NCBI RefSeq assembly: GCF_008704395.1
Contig: NZ_CP023695.1
Coordinates: forward strand, 2,852,001 to 2,916,000
Reading direction: 5' to 3'
DNA: 64,000 bases
Origin: Streptomyces alboniger
Lineage (GTDB): Bacteria > Actinomycetota > Actinomycetes > Streptomycetales > Streptomycetaceae
Translations under genes and position numbers: made by a program
The notes under the pieces: model-generated
Told to the model about the DNA's origin: nothing
Databases searched by the model: none
Seen by the model: the letters and a program-made list of their open reading frames with translations, nothing else
Shown here: positions 50,476-59,434 of the stretch, piece by piece
How positions within the stretch are numbered: the stretch's first letter is position 1
Layout: each line of letters opens with the position of its first letter

Positions 50476-51168
50476 ATGGCGCGCGACATCCAGGAGCGGA
50501 TCAAGAAGCTCATCATCGATTCCCGGCTGCCCTCCGGGGCCTCGCTCCCCACCGAGCCCGAGCTGATGGAGCGCCTGGGTGTCAGCAGGAACTCCGTGCG
50601 GGAAGCGCTGAAGGCGCTCCAGGCCATGGGGATCGTGGAGATCCGGCACGGTTTCGGTACGTACGTCGGGCCGATGTCGGTCGCGCCGATGATCGAGGGC
50701 CTCACCTTCCGCACCGTCGCCGGCCACTACCGCGGCGAGGACAGCCTGCTCCAGCTCCTGGAGCTGCGCGAAGCGGTGGAGACCGGGCTGATCGCGCGCC
50801 TCGCCGGCCGGGTCCCGAAGGCCGACCTCGCCGAGCTGGACGCCCTGGTGGACCGCATGGACGCCGAGGCCGCCTCCCCGGAACGCGCCGTGCGCGCCGA
50901 GACCGACCGCGCGTTTCACGCCGCGCTCTACCGCGGCCTCGGCAACCTCCTCCTCGGCGAGGTCCTCGAGGCGTTCTGGGATGCCTTCCACAAGGTCCGC
51001 ACCGATCTGGTGGACGTACCGCAGGATCCCAAGGTCACCTGCCGCCAGCACCGCGAGATCCTGGAGGCGGTGCGCTCGGGGGACGCCGTGCGGGCCGAGC
51101 AGGCCATACGGGAACACTTCGGCAATATTCGAACGCGTTTGGGCTCACCTGTCCCAACAGACACCTAA
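50476..51168 (+). CDS. GntR-family (FadR/FCD) transcriptional regulator
   Basis: 230 residues. N-terminal winged helix (DIQERIKKLIIDSRLPSGAS, PTEPELMERLGVSRNSVREALKALQAMGIVEIRHGFGTYV) and C-terminal all-helical FCD ligand domain (LLQLLELREAVETGLIARLAG, ETDRAFHAALYRGLGN, RQHREILEAVRSGDAVRAEQAIREHF) with metal-ligand-type Asp/His positions. Effector unknown; likely a small organic acid. Encoded between tRNA-Lys and cslA. Confidence 0.9.
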   Translation: MARDIQERIKKLIIDSRLPSGASLPTEPELMERLGVSRNSVREALKALQAMGIVEIRHGFGTYVGPMSVAPMIEGLTFRTVAGHYRGEDSLLQLLELREAVETGLIARLAGRVPKADLAELDALVDRMDAEAASPERAVRAETDRAFHAALYRGLGNLLLGEVLEAFWDAFHKVRTDLVDVPQDPKVTCRQHREILEAVRSGDAVRAEQAIREHFGNIRTRLGSPVPTDT

Positions 51169-51490
51169 AATCGCTCATATGACCGGTAAACGCCTTGTAT
51201 CGCTCTTGCGATCATGCTGTAGGGCGTAGAACCCTGTCCTGGAGCCAGTGGCTCTCATGAGGCGGACGATTCCGGGCAGTTGGGGGCTCGCGCGGTCCGC
51301 GGCGGGGCAGGGATGGGGGTCCCCGTTCATGAAGCGATGTCGAGGGGGGCATCATGCAACCGGAAGGTTGTCGTTCCATGTCTAAGGGGACGGTGGCCTG
51401 GCACTGATGCGTTCGTGAGGGTCGAGGGGGATCCGGGGCGGACGGAACGACCTAAGAACACGCGGGCGACCGCGTGCGGGGGGATGACTC
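51169..51490. promoter_or_regulatory. 322-bp region upstream of cslA, no gene seen
   Basis: Moderately AT-rich at its start (TTGTATCGCTCTTGCGATCA near 51195) and purine-rich (many GGGG runs) toward cslA. No complete promoter consensus or riboswitch that I can name. Presumably holds the cslA promoter. Confidence 0.4.
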
Positions 51491-53482
51491 ATGACGTCGA
51501 CGCCGACGGGCGCGCGGCAGAACGACCCGTCACACACGAACGGCCCGGCGCGGACGACCGACCCGTCCCAGACGACTCAGCTGCGGGTGCCCTCGCACAC
51601 GACGGGCGGTTTCCGCCGGATCAAGAAGACCCTGCCGCGGTACGACTACGAGCATTACAGCCGCCTCGCCGGTCCGCTGACCCAGCCCGACCCGGGCAAG
51701 CCCTACAAGGTGCGGTACCGCTCGCTGCTCTCGCAGGAGCCGCACAAGGTACGGGCCGCGCTGATGCTGGGCGCGGCCCCTCTGCTCTCACTCGTCCTGC
51801 TCGGCTGGCTGCTCCAGCCCGAGCACTGGACGGAGCGGGACTACGTCGCGAACGAGTGGCTGCCGGTACTCGACGTCGTCATGCTCGTCTCGATCGGCCT
51901 GATCGAGTTCTTCCGCTGTATGAACGTGCTCTCCAACGCGCACGCGACGCTGGTGGCCCGTGACCCGATACCCGTGGTGCCCGAGACCGGCACCAGGGTC
52001 GCCTTCCTCACCTCGTTCGTGCCCGGCAAGGAGCCGATCGAGATGGTGACGAAGACGCTGGAGGCCGCGGTCAAGATCCGTCACCGCGGTCTGATGCACG
52101 TCTGGCTCCTCGACGAGGGTGACGACCCGGAGGTCAAGGAGGTCTGCCTGCGGCTCGGCGTCCACCACTTCTCCCGCAAGGGCGTCGCGAAGTGGAACAT
52201 GGCCAAGGGCCCGCACCGCGCCAAGACCAAGCACGGCAACTACAACGCCTGGCTGGACGCGCACGGCGACGACTACGACTACTTCGCCTCCGTGGACACC
52301 GACCACATCCCGATGCCGAACTACCTGGAGCGCATGCTCGGCTTCTTCCGGGACGAGAACGTGGGCTTCGTCATCGGCCCGCAGGTCTACGGCAACTACG
52401 ACAACTTCGTCACCAAGGCCGCCGAGTCGCAGCAGTTCCTCTTCCACGCGCTGATCCAGCGGGCGGGCAACGCCTACGGCGCGCCGATGTTCGTCGGTAC
52501 GAGCAACGCCGTGCGCATCAAGGCCCTCAAGCAGATCGGCGGTCTGTACGACTCGATCACCGAGGACATGGCGACGGGCTTCGAGATCCACCGGGCGACG
52601 AACCCCACGACCGGCAAGAAGTGGAAGTCGGTCTACACCCCGGACGTGCTCGCGGTCGGCGAGGGCCCCAACGCCTGGACGGACTTCTTCACACAGCAGC
52701 TGCGCTGGTCGCGCGGGACGTACGAGACGATCCTCAAGCAGTTCTGGAAGGCACCGTTCTCGCTGCCCCCCGGCCGTCTCTTCAACTACACCATGATGGT
52801 CATCTTCTACCCCATGTCCGCCATGAACTGGATCCTGGCCGCGCTGAGCTGCGCGCTGTTCCTGGGTCTCGGGGCGTCCGGCGTGAACATCGACCCGACC
52901 ATCTGGCTGATGCTGTACGGCAACGCCTCCGCGCTCCAGATCGGCCTCTACATCTGGAACCGCCGGCACAACGTCTCCCCGCACGAGCCCGAGGGCTCCG
53001 GCGGTGTGGCGGGCATGGTGATGTCGGCGCTCTCGGCGCCGATCTACGCGCGCTCACTGCTCGACGCCGCCCTGCGCCGCAAGAGCAAGTTCGTGGTGAC
53101 GCCCAAGGGAGACTCGGCGAGCCCGGACACGCTGTTCGGGACGTTCCGGATCCACCTGTTCTTCATCCTGGTCTTCGGCGGTTCGATGGCCGCCGCCTTC
53201 GTGTACGACCACGCCCACCCCGCGATGATCACCTGGGCGACGTTCGCCCTGCTGATCACGGCGGCGCCGATCTTCGCGTGGCGCTGGGGCATGCGACAGG
53301 ACAGGAAGAAGCCCAAGCCGCCGGTGCCGGACCTGGTGGTTCCGCACCAGCGTGACGCCACCGCGCCACTGCCGCACACCTCGCACTCGCCGCACGCACC
53401 GCACGCACCGCAGCACAAGCCCAGCTGGGCGGCGGCGCCCGATCAGACCATGCAAATTTCCCTTGGGGGACGTAAGAAATGA
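51491..53482 (+). CDS. cslA: CslA, cellulose synthase-like GT2 glycosyltransferase
   Basis: 663 residues; makes the beta-glucan-like polymer at hyphal tips needed for tip growth and aerial hyphae. GT2 motifs: Asp208 (LLDEGDD), Asp269-Thr-Asp271 (DTDH), TEDMATG, and Gln402-x2-Arg405-Trp406 (QQLRW). Two N-terminal spans (ALMLGAAPLLSLVLLGWLL, WLPVLDVVMLVSIGLIEFF) and several C-terminal ones (MMVIFYPMSAMNWILAALSC onward). A His/Pro-rich cytosolic tail follows. ATG 51491. Stop overlaps glxA in ATGA. Identity fits SCO2836 in S. coelicolor. Confidence 0.95.
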   Translation: MTSTPTGARQNDPSHTNGPARTTDPSQTTQLRVPSHTTGGFRRIKKTLPRYDYEHYSRLAGPLTQPDPGKPYKVRYRSLLSQEPHKVRAALMLGAAPLLSLVLLGWLLQPEHWTERDYVANEWLPVLDVVMLVSIGLIEFFRCMNVLSNAHATLVARDPIPVVPETGTRVAFLTSFVPGKEPIEMVTKTLEAAVKIRHRGLMHVWLLDEGDDPEVKEVCLRLGVHHFSRKGVAKWNMAKGPHRAKTKHGNYNAWLDAHGDDYDYFASVDTDHIPMPNYLERMLGFFRDENVGFVIGPQVYGNYDNFVTKAAESQQFLFHALIQRAGNAYGAPMFVGTSNAVRIKALKQIGGLYDSITEDMATGFEIHRATNPTTGKKWKSVYTPDVLAVGEGPNAWTDFFTQQLRWSRGTYETILKQFWKAPFSLPPGRLFNYTMMVIFYPMSAMNWILAALSCALFLGLGASGVNIDPTIWLMLYGNASALQIGLYIWNRRHNVSPHEPEGSGGVAGMVMSALSAPIYARSLLDAALRRKSKFVVTPKGDSASPDTLFGTFRIHLFFILVFGGSMAAAFVYDHAHPAMITWATFALLITAAPIFAWRWGMRQDRKKPKPPVPDLVVPHQRDATAPLPHTSHSPHAPHAPQHKPSWAAAPDQTMQISLGGRKK

Positions 53483-55416
53483 ACGACCGTTCCAGCCGCC
53501 GCCGCGCCCGCCGCATCGCGATAGGCGCGGCGGTCGTCCTCGCGCTGGCGGGGATGAACGGACCGTGGCTGTGGCGCGTGGGCTCCGAGAAGTACCACGA
53601 CTACAAGATCAACAGGCCGGAGTACAAGGCGGACAACGGCCACTGGCAAGTCATCGACTTCCCCGAGGAGTACCGCCAGAACACGATCCACGCGGCGCTC
53701 CTGCACACGGGCAAGGTGCTGCTGGTCGCCGGGTCGGGCAACAACCAGAAGAACTTCGACAAGAAGAAGTTCGACACCCGCCTGTGGGACCCGGTGAAGG
53801 GGACCATCAAGAAGATCCCGACGCCCACCGACCTGTTCTGCACGGGCCACACCCAGCTGGGCAACGGCAATCTGCTCATCGCGGGCGGCACCCAGCGCTA
53901 CGAGAAGCTGAAGGGCGACATCACCAAGGCCGGCGGCCTGATGATCGTCCACAACGAGGACCCGGACGAGCCGAAGACGATCCCGGCGGGCACGAAGTTC
54001 ACGGGCAAGAAGAACGGCAAGACGTTCGTCTCCCAGGACAGCGTCCTGGTGGAGAAGGCGAAGAAGGTCTTCGACAAGCAGACCGGCCGGTTCCTGCGCA
54101 CCGAGCCGGGCCTCGGCCGTGTCTACGTGGAGGCGGCCGAGAGCGGCGCCAAGTACGAGACGGGCACCCAGGACAACTACCGCGTCCAGGGCCTGAAGGG
54201 CTCCGACACCCGCAACGTCTACGGCATGGCGCAGAAGCTCGCCCTGGACAAGAAGGACTTCCAGGGGATCAAGGACAGCTTCGAGTTCGACCCGGTCGCC
54301 GAGCGGTACATCAAGGTCGACCCGATGAACGAGGCGCGCTGGTACCCCACGCTGACCACGCTCACCGACGGCAGGATCCTCTCCACCTCGGGCCTCGACG
54401 AGATCGGCCAGCTGGTGCCGGGCAAGAACGAGGTGTACGACCCGAAGACGAAGAAGTGGACGTACACGAAGGGGATCCGCCAGTTCCCGACGTATCCGGC
54501 GATCTTCCAGATGGCCGACGGCAAGCTCTTCTACTCAGGTTCGAACGCGGGCTACGGCCCCGACGACGTGGGCCGCAAGCCCGGCATCTGGGATCTGAGG
54601 ACCAACAAGTGGCAGGGCATCCCGGGCCTGAGCGACCAGAAGCTCCTGGAGACGTCCGGCACGGTCGAGCTGCCGCCCGCCCAGGACCAGAAGTACATGG
54701 TGGTCGGCGGCGGCGGGGTCGGCGAGTCCAAGCAGTCCAGCGAGAAGACCCGCATCGTCGACCTGAAGGCGGACGAGCCGAGGTTCGTCGACGGCCCCCC
54801 GCTGGAGAAGGGCACCCGCTACCCGCAGATCTCGACGCTGCCGGACGACACCGTGCTGATCTCCGGCGGCTCCGAGGACTACCGCGGGCGCAGCGACTCC
54901 AACATCCACCAGGCGCGGATCTACGACGCCAAGACGGGCGACATGCGGCGGGTGGCCGACCCCGAGGTGGGCCGCAACTACCACTCCGGTTCGATCCTGC
55001 TGCCCGACGGCCGCGTGATGTTCTTCGGCTCCGACTCGCTCTACGCCGACAAGGCCAACACCAAGCCGGGCGAGTTCGAGCAGCGCATCGAGATCTACAC
55101 GCCGCCGTACCTCTTCCACGGCTCGCGGCCGACGCTCGGCAAGGGCCCGAAGACCATCGAGCGGGGCGAGTCGGGGGCCTTCCCGACCAAGCACTCCTCG
55201 GCCATCAAGACGGCCCGCCTCATCCGGCCGAGCGCGTCCACGCACGTCACGGACATCGACCAGACGTCGATCGCGCTCGACCTGAAGAAGGAGAAGGGTT
55301 CCGTCACCGTGACGGTCCCGAAGAACCGGAGCCTGGTCGAGTCGGGGTGGTACATGCTCTTCGTCACGGACGACCAGGGCACCCCCAGCGAGGCCCGCTG
55401 GGTCCACGTGCCGTAG
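53479..55416 (+). CDS. glxA: GlxA, mononuclear copper radical oxidase
   Basis: 645 residues, galactose-oxidase-like, anchored by an N-terminal span (RIAIGAAVVLALAGMNGPWLW) and facing the outside. Seven-bladed Kelch propeller with active site Cys121 (FCTGHTQLGNG) and Trp288-Tyr289 (ARWYPTLTTL), the residues of the Tyr-Cys radical cofactor and its stacking Trp. Copper ligands include the His in NYHSGSILLPDGRVMFFGSD, and a C-terminal DUF1929 domain follows (IRPSASTHVTDIDQTSIALD). Coupled to cslA by a 4-nt overlap; acts with CslA on the tip glycan and needs copper maturation factors encoded elsewhere. Confidence 0.96.
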   Translation: MNDRSSRRRARRIAIGAAVVLALAGMNGPWLWRVGSEKYHDYKINRPEYKADNGHWQVIDFPEEYRQNTIHAALLHTGKVLLVAGSGNNQKNFDKKKFDTRLWDPVKGTIKKIPTPTDLFCTGHTQLGNGNLLIAGGTQRYEKLKGDITKAGGLMIVHNEDPDEPKTIPAGTKFTGKKNGKTFVSQDSVLVEKAKKVFDKQTGRFLRTEPGLGRVYVEAAESGAKYETGTQDNYRVQGLKGSDTRNVYGMAQKLALDKKDFQGIKDSFEFDPVAERYIKVDPMNEARWYPTLTTLTDGRILSTSGLDEIGQLVPGKNEVYDPKTKKWTYTKGIRQFPTYPAIFQMADGKLFYSGSNAGYGPDDVGRKPGIWDLRTNKWQGIPGLSDQKLLETSGTVELPPAQDQKYMVVGGGGVGESKQSSEKTRIVDLKADEPRFVDGPPLEKGTRYPQISTLPDDTVLISGGSEDYRGRSDSNIHQARIYDAKTGDMRRVADPEVGRNYHSGSILLPDGRVMFFGSDSLYADKANTKPGEFEQRIEIYTPPYLFHGSRPTLGKGPKTIERGESGAFPTKHSSAIKTARLIRPSASTHVTDIDQTSIALDLKKEKGSVTVTVPKNRSLVESGWYMLFVTDDQGTPSEARWVHVP

Positions 55417-55441
55417 GGACAGCCCCGTAAGGGGCGTCCGG

Positions 55442-55489
55442 CTACCCCGCGTTCTTGCTACTCCGCGTTCTTGCTACTCCGCGTTCCTG
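55442..55489. repeat. three tandem 16-bp repeats each carrying a stop codon of cslZ
   Basis: CTACCCCGCGTTCTTG (55442-55457), CTACTCCGCGTTCTTG (55458-55473) and CTACTCCGCGTTCCTG (55474-55489). On the minus strand each unit ends in AACGCGG(A/G)GTAG, so the last three codons and stop of cslZ are present three times. Confidence 0.9.
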
Positions 55490-56508
55490 GCGAGGCCCAA
55501 TGCGTACTCGGGCCACCACTCGCCGGCCTTCGGGCCACCCCGGCACGTGCCGTCCGACTCACCCGGGCGCTTGACCCAGAGATACGCGTCGACCAGCGGA
55601 TCGTCCGTCTTGGTCGTGGGCGTCTCGCCGAGCGCCCGGCCCGGCGGGTTGCACCAGGGGTCCTTGCCCTTGGTGTACGCGCCGTTGCCGTTGCGCCCGG
55701 TGTCGATGACGAACGGCTTGTTGCCGATCTTCGCCGAGAGCTTCTTGCCGAACTCCGTACTGGCCTCGGTGGTCTGGAAGTTCGAGACGTTCACCGAGAA
55801 GCCATCGGCCTGCTCGACGCCGGACCGCTTCAGGGGCTCCCAGAGCGAGTCGGGGTTCTGCCAGCCCGCGTTGCCCGCGTCCAGGTACACCTTGGTGTTC
55901 TTCAGGGACTTGAGCTTCTCGATGGCGCCCTTGAGCAGGTCGTACCGCTCCTCGTGGAACTGTTCGGGCGTGCAGTTGTCCACCATGTGGAGCACCGCGT
56001 CCGGCTCCAGGATCACCGTGGCGCGGCGGTCGCCGATGCCCTTGGCGACCTGGTCGACGAACGTCCGGTACGCGTTGCCGTCGGCCGCGCCGCCGCCCGA
56101 GTACTGGCCGCAGTCGCGGTGCGGGATGTTGTAGAGGACCAACAGGGCGTCGCGGTCGGCCTTCTGCGCGGCCTCGGTGAAGCCGCGCGCCTGGTCCTCC
56201 GCGTTCTCCGGGACGATCCACTCGGGAACCGGCTGCTCCGCGATCTTCCGGATCAGCTCGGCGTCGTCCTTCTTGCCGTCCTTCTCATAGGCGGCGACCT
56301 GCTTGGCCGCGTTCCCCTCCGGGTTGACCCAGTACGGGTCCCGGTCCTTGGGCTGCTGCTTCACCGGCTGACCCGACGTGTCGTCCTCCGCGTCACCGCC
56401 GGAGGAGGAGCACCCGGAAAGGAGCAGCGCGGCCCCCGCGAGCGCCACTCCCGTCCTCACCCCCCTGGCCGCGAAACCATGCCCGCGGCCGGTGCCTTTG
56501 CGGTACAT
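55474..56508 (-). CDS. cslZ: CslZ, family GH6 endoglucanase lipoprotein
   Basis: 344 residues. Lipobox LLLSGC at about residue 33 gives a lipid-anchored enzyme. GH6 landmarks: YNIPHRDCGQYSGGG (catalytic Asp region and first Cys), ATVILEPDAVLH, VSNFQTT, FVIDTGRNGNGAY, WCNPPGRALGE, LWVKRPGESDGTC. Trims the CslA/GlxA glycan at the cell surface. Convergent with glxA. The stop codon region is repeated downstream (55442-55489). Confidence 0.94.
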   Translation of the reverse strand: MYRKGTGRGHGFAARGVRTGVALAGAALLLSGCSSSGGDAEDDTSGQPVKQQPKDRDPYWVNPEGNAAKQVAAYEKDGKKDDAELIRKIAEQPVPEWIVPENAEDQARGFTEAAQKADRDALLVLYNIPHRDCGQYSGGGAADGNAYRTFVDQVAKGIGDRRATVILEPDAVLHMVDNCTPEQFHEERYDLLKGAIEKLKSLKNTKVYLDAGNAGWQNPDSLWEPLKRSGVEQADGFSVNVSNFQTTEASTEFGKKLSAKIGNKPFVIDTGRNGNGAYTKGKDPWCNPPGRALGETPTTKTDDPLVDAYLWVKRPGESDGTCRGGPKAGEWWPEYALGLARNAE

Positions 56509-56915
56509 CCACTCCCCCTTGGGTGCACTGTCCGGATGTCAATCCTGACATACGCCCACCCTGCCCACGAGGGCCGCCCGTCGTGCGGGAGGAGCTGTAG
56601 GAGAGCTGTTACCGAGAGGCGTTACCGCACGCCACGGAAGGGTAGGCGCAGGGCGTTTCGGCGAGGCCGGACCGTGTCTTCCTGAGGGCGCTCATTCGTC
56701 CTAGAGTCTGCTGTACGGCCCAAGCCCCCGGCCTTCGCAGCCACCCCCTGCACGCGGGATGGCCTGTGAACCTCCCGCGTCGGCGCCGGGTTCCTCCCGC
56801 AGCTCGTGCGCACGCGGTCGAGGAACCGGCCCGATCGGCGGCTCCTGGGGGAGCGGGCCGCCGACCGGGCCGGATGCACCGGGCCGGGCCGGTGCCGTGG
56901 ACCCGCCGAGGGGTG

Positions 56916-56945
56916 TTGACAGCCCCCCTGACGTGCTGGGACTCT
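56916..56945 (+). promoter_or_regulatory. promoter of the cobalamin riboswitch-cbtBA transcript
   Basis: TTGACA at 56916-56921, 18 nt, GACTCT at 56940-56945. The -35 is perfect; the -10 keeps A and T of the TAnnnT pattern. A start near 56952 would put the aptamer at the very 5' end. The 400 bp before it (56509-56915) show no gene; they include two GTTACCG direct copies near 56606-56624. Confidence 0.55.
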
Positions 56946-56967
56946 CCGGGACGACAAGTCCATACAT

Positions 56968-57072
56968 CGAGGCGACGGTTGACAGGAACCCGGTGCGAAT
57001 CCGGGGCGGTCCCGCCACTGTGACCCGTACGCGACCAGCGTGCGCGGAAGTCAGGAACTGAACCGTCGTCCT
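56968..57072 (+). ncRNA. cobalamin (B12) riboswitch
   Basis: The conserved core is present: GACAGGAACCCGGTGCGAATC, GCGGTCCCGCCACTGTGACC (B12 box GCCACTG) and GAAGTCAGGAACTG. The P1 stem is formed by CGACGGTT near 56973 and AACCGTCG near 57061. Lies 42 nt before cbtB. B12 binding should switch off cobalt uptake, probably by masking the ribosome binding site of cbtB. Confidence 0.95.
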
Positions 57073-57114
57073 CCTGCCATGGGGCGTGGAAACCCCAGAA
57101 GGAGGCCCACCGGT

Positions 57115-57336
57115 ATGTCCCTGCACTCCGCAGCGCCGCACACCGACACCACGGCGAGCCAGGCCGCCGTGACCCAGACCCGTGACTGGCTGATCGCGTC
57201 CGCCGCCGCGATCCTCGCGCTCGTCGCCCTGTACGCCGTGTTCTTCGACAACGGCACGCTGATCTCGGCCACCGGCGACTATCTCCACGAGTTCGCGCAC
57301 GACGGCCGGCACCTCTTCGGCGCCCCGTGCCACTGA
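57115..57336 (+). CDS. cbtB: CbtB, small subunit of cobalt transporter
   Basis: 73 residues with one membrane span (LIASAAAILALVALYAVFF) and a His-rich C-terminus (YLHEFAHDGRHLFGAPCH) typical of CbtB, likely a metal-binding site. GGAGG at 57101-57105. Downstream of the B12 riboswitch and followed by cbtA. Confidence 0.92.
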   Translation: MSLHSAAPHTDTTASQAAVTQTRDWLIASAAAILALVALYAVFFDNGTLISATGDYLHEFAHDGRHLFGAPCH

Positions 57337-57359
57337 CCCGGCGGACGGACATCAGCACC

Positions 57360-58142
57360 ATGCACTCATCCCCCGTACTCCCCCTGCTCGGACGCGGTCT
57401 GGTGGCGGGAGGGGCGGCGGGCCTCGCGGCCGGCCTCTTCTCCCTGCTGCTCGCCGAGCCCCTGATGGACCGCGCGATCCGCGCCGAGGAGAAGCGCTCG
57501 GCCGCCGAGGAGCACGCCCACGGCGCGGCGCAGGCCGTCCAGCACCACGAGGAGCTGTTCAGCCGCTCCACGCAGCACGGCGGCCTGGTGGTGGCCGCGG
57601 TCGTCGCGGGGCTCGCCCTCGGCGTCCTGTTCGCCGTCGCGTACGCGGCGGTGCACCGCCGCGATCCGCGGGCGACGCCATGGCCGCGCGCGCTGGCCTT
57701 CTCCGCCGCGGCCTTCCTCGCCGTCTCCCTCCTGCCCGGCCTGCGCTACCCGGCGAACCCGCCGGGCGTCGGCGACGCGGGCACCGTCGGCAACCGCCAG
57801 GCGCTGTGGCTCGCCGCCGTCGTCATCGGCGTCCTCGGCATGTTCCTCGTACGCCAGGTGTACGTGCGTCTGGCCGCGCGCCCCGAACCGGTGCGGCACC
57901 TCGCGGTGGCCCTCACCGCGGTCGTCGTCCTCGCGGCACTGTTCCTGCTCCCCGACAACCCGGACCCGGTCCCGGTGGACGCGACGCTGCTGTGGAACTT
58001 CCGCATGCTGTCGCTCGGTTCGCACGCGCTGCTGTGGGCGGTGTTCGCGGCGGTCTTCGGCGCGCTGGGCCTGCGCGCCGCGCTCGGCCCGACGGCCGCG
58101 GCCCGCACCACGGCGCAGGCCTCTACCGCCGCACTCCCGTGA
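57360..58142 (+). CDS. cbtA: CbtA, cobalt transporter membrane subunit
   Basis: 260 residues, about five spans (LLGRGLVAGGAAGLAAGLFS, LVVAAVVAGLALGVLFAVAY, ALAFSAAAFLAVSLLPGL, ALWLAAVVIGVLGMFLV, HLAVALTAVVVLAALFLL). A loop carries His-rich EEHAHGAAQAVQHHEE. Known CbtA feature GLRYPANPPGVGD is present. ATG 57360, 23 nt after cbtB. Its end overlaps the convergent sortase gene by 20 nt. Confidence 0.93.
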   Translation: MHSSPVLPLLGRGLVAGGAAGLAAGLFSLLLAEPLMDRAIRAEEKRSAAEEHAHGAAQAVQHHEELFSRSTQHGGLVVAAVVAGLALGVLFAVAYAAVHRRDPRATPWPRALAFSAAAFLAVSLLPGLRYPANPPGVGDAGTVGNRQALWLAAVVIGVLGMFLVRQVYVRLAARPEPVRHLAVALTAVVVLAALFLLPDNPDPVPVDATLLWNFRMLSLGSHALLWAVFAAVFGALGLRAALGPTAAARTTAQASTAALP

Positions 58143-58788
58143 GGTACGCCGAGACGATCACGTTGGCCGTGTAGGCGCGGGCGGCCTTGTCGAAGGTGCC
58201 GCCGCAGGTGATGAGGCGCAGTTCGGCGCGGCCCTCCTCGTGGGGGCCGTACGCCTTCTTCGCGTCGAAGCGGTCGCGGGTGACGACCTGGACGTCGTCG
58301 ACCGTGAACTCCGCGACCGTGCCGTCGTCGCGGCTCACGTCGACCCGCTCGCCGGGGCGCATCGCGCTGAGGTCGTAGAAGACCGCGGGCTTCGTCTCCG
58401 TGTCGACGTGGCCGACGAAGAGGGCCGCGCCCGGGGCTCCGGGGCGGGTGCCGCCGCCGTACCAGCCGACGGTGTCCGGCTGCGCGTACGGCGGTGGGTC
58501 GATCGCGCCCCCGGCGTCCAGGCCGCGGGCGGTCACGGGGGCCCTGACCTCCAGGGACGGCACGTCGACGCGGTGCGGTCGCGCGGCGCCCAACGGCTCG
58601 TGCGCGGGCGGCAGTTCGATGCCGGGGTAACGACCGACCGCCGCCGCGTCGCCGGTCGCGGGCCCGGACATGCCGCCGCGCAGCTCCGCGATCTCGGTGC
58701 CCCACAGCCCGAGGCCCGTCAGGAGGGCCACCCAGGCGACGCCGGTCAGCAGACGTCCTGACCCGGGCGGGCGCGCACCGCCGGACAC
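58123..58788 (-). CDS. class F sortase
   Basis: 221 residues, N-terminal anchor (LLTGVAWVALLTGLGLWG) and sortase domain with catalytic His in LFVGHVDTETKPAVFYDLSA, Cys in LRLITCGGTFD and a downstream Arg/Tyr region (ARAYTANVIVSAYL). Membrane bound, extracytoplasmic. Class F sortases are common in Actinobacteria and their substrates are poorly known. GTG 58788. Cotranscribed behind the exported protein at 58805-59350 (16-nt gap). Confidence 0.9.
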   Translation of the reverse strand: MSGGARPPGSGRLLTGVAWVALLTGLGLWGTEIAELRGGMSGPATGDAAAVGRYPGIELPPAHEPLGAARPHRVDVPSLEVRAPVTARGLDAGGAIDPPPYAQPDTVGWYGGGTRPGAPGAALFVGHVDTETKPAVFYDLSAMRPGERVDVSRDDGTVAEFTVDDVQVVTRDRFDAKKAYGPHEEGRAELRLITCGGTFDKAARAYTANVIVSAYLTGVRR

Positions 58789-58804
58789 CGTCTCGCCGCG
58801 CCCG

Positions 58805-59350
58805 TCACTCGGAGCGGCGTCGGCGGACGCTGCGGACCGCGACGGCGACCGCCGCGACCCCGGCGAGGACCAGGCCGGTCACGGCGTGCCGGGTACCGGG
58901 GCCCGCCTCGTCGGCGCCGGCGGACGCGACCGAGGTGAACTGCGCGGTGCCGCCGCCTCCGGCCCGTACCGGTGAGACCGGCTCCGGGTTGCGCTGGACC
59001 ACGCGGACCGTGCCGGCGCGCTGGTGGGGGTGGCCGTCGCAGATGACGGTGACGTCGTACGACCCGGAGACCCCGCCCCGGATCTTGGCCTTGCCGTGCA
59101 GGGAGTCCTTGCCGCCGTCACGGGCGGTGAGCTGGGCGTCCCCCTCGAAGGCTCCCGCCCCGGCCGACCCGGTGGTGCCCTCGCAACCGGAGACGCTCAC
59201 TTCCACGGTGGCTCCGGCCGCGGCGCCCGCAGGGGCGACGGTGGCCCGCACGGCCCCGTCCTCATGGGCCCGCGCACCCCCGACGGGTGCGGCGACGGCC
59301 ATCACGAGGGCCACCGCACCTCCACGAAGAGCAAGGGAACATATACGCAT
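58805..59350 (-). CDS. exported membrane-anchored protein beside sortase
   Basis: 181 residues: signal peptide (LALRGGAVALVMAVAAPVGG, cleavage near ARA-HEDG), an Ig-like beta domain (ATVEVSVSGCEGTTGS to YDVTVICDGHPHQRAGTVRVV, two Cys), and a C-terminal span followed by RSVRRRRSE. The C-terminus looks like a cell-wall sorting signal (hydrophobic stretch plus basic tail), but no LPXTG/LAXTG motif precedes it. Gene order makes it a candidate partner or substrate of the sortase. Confidence 0.8.
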   Translation of the reverse strand: MRICSLALRGGAVALVMAVAAPVGGARAHEDGAVRATVAPAGAAAGATVEVSVSGCEGTTGSAGAGAFEGDAQLTARDGGKDSLHGKAKIRGGVSGSYDVTVICDGHPHQRAGTVRVVQRNPEPVSPVRAGGGGTAQFTSVASAGADEAGPGTRHAVTGLVLAGVAAVAVAVRSVRRRRSE

Positions 59351-59434
59351 CGTGAACCTCCTGTCTCACGAGCCTCACGCATACGTCCCCATCGCGCATC
59401 CTGAAACGGGCCCTGGACCAGCCCTGGACCAGCC

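Noticed and set aside
56759..57061. Open frame over the cbtBA promoter and riboswitch
   Set aside because: Overlaps the conserved aptamer, has low-complexity Gly/Pro content and no ribosome binding site.
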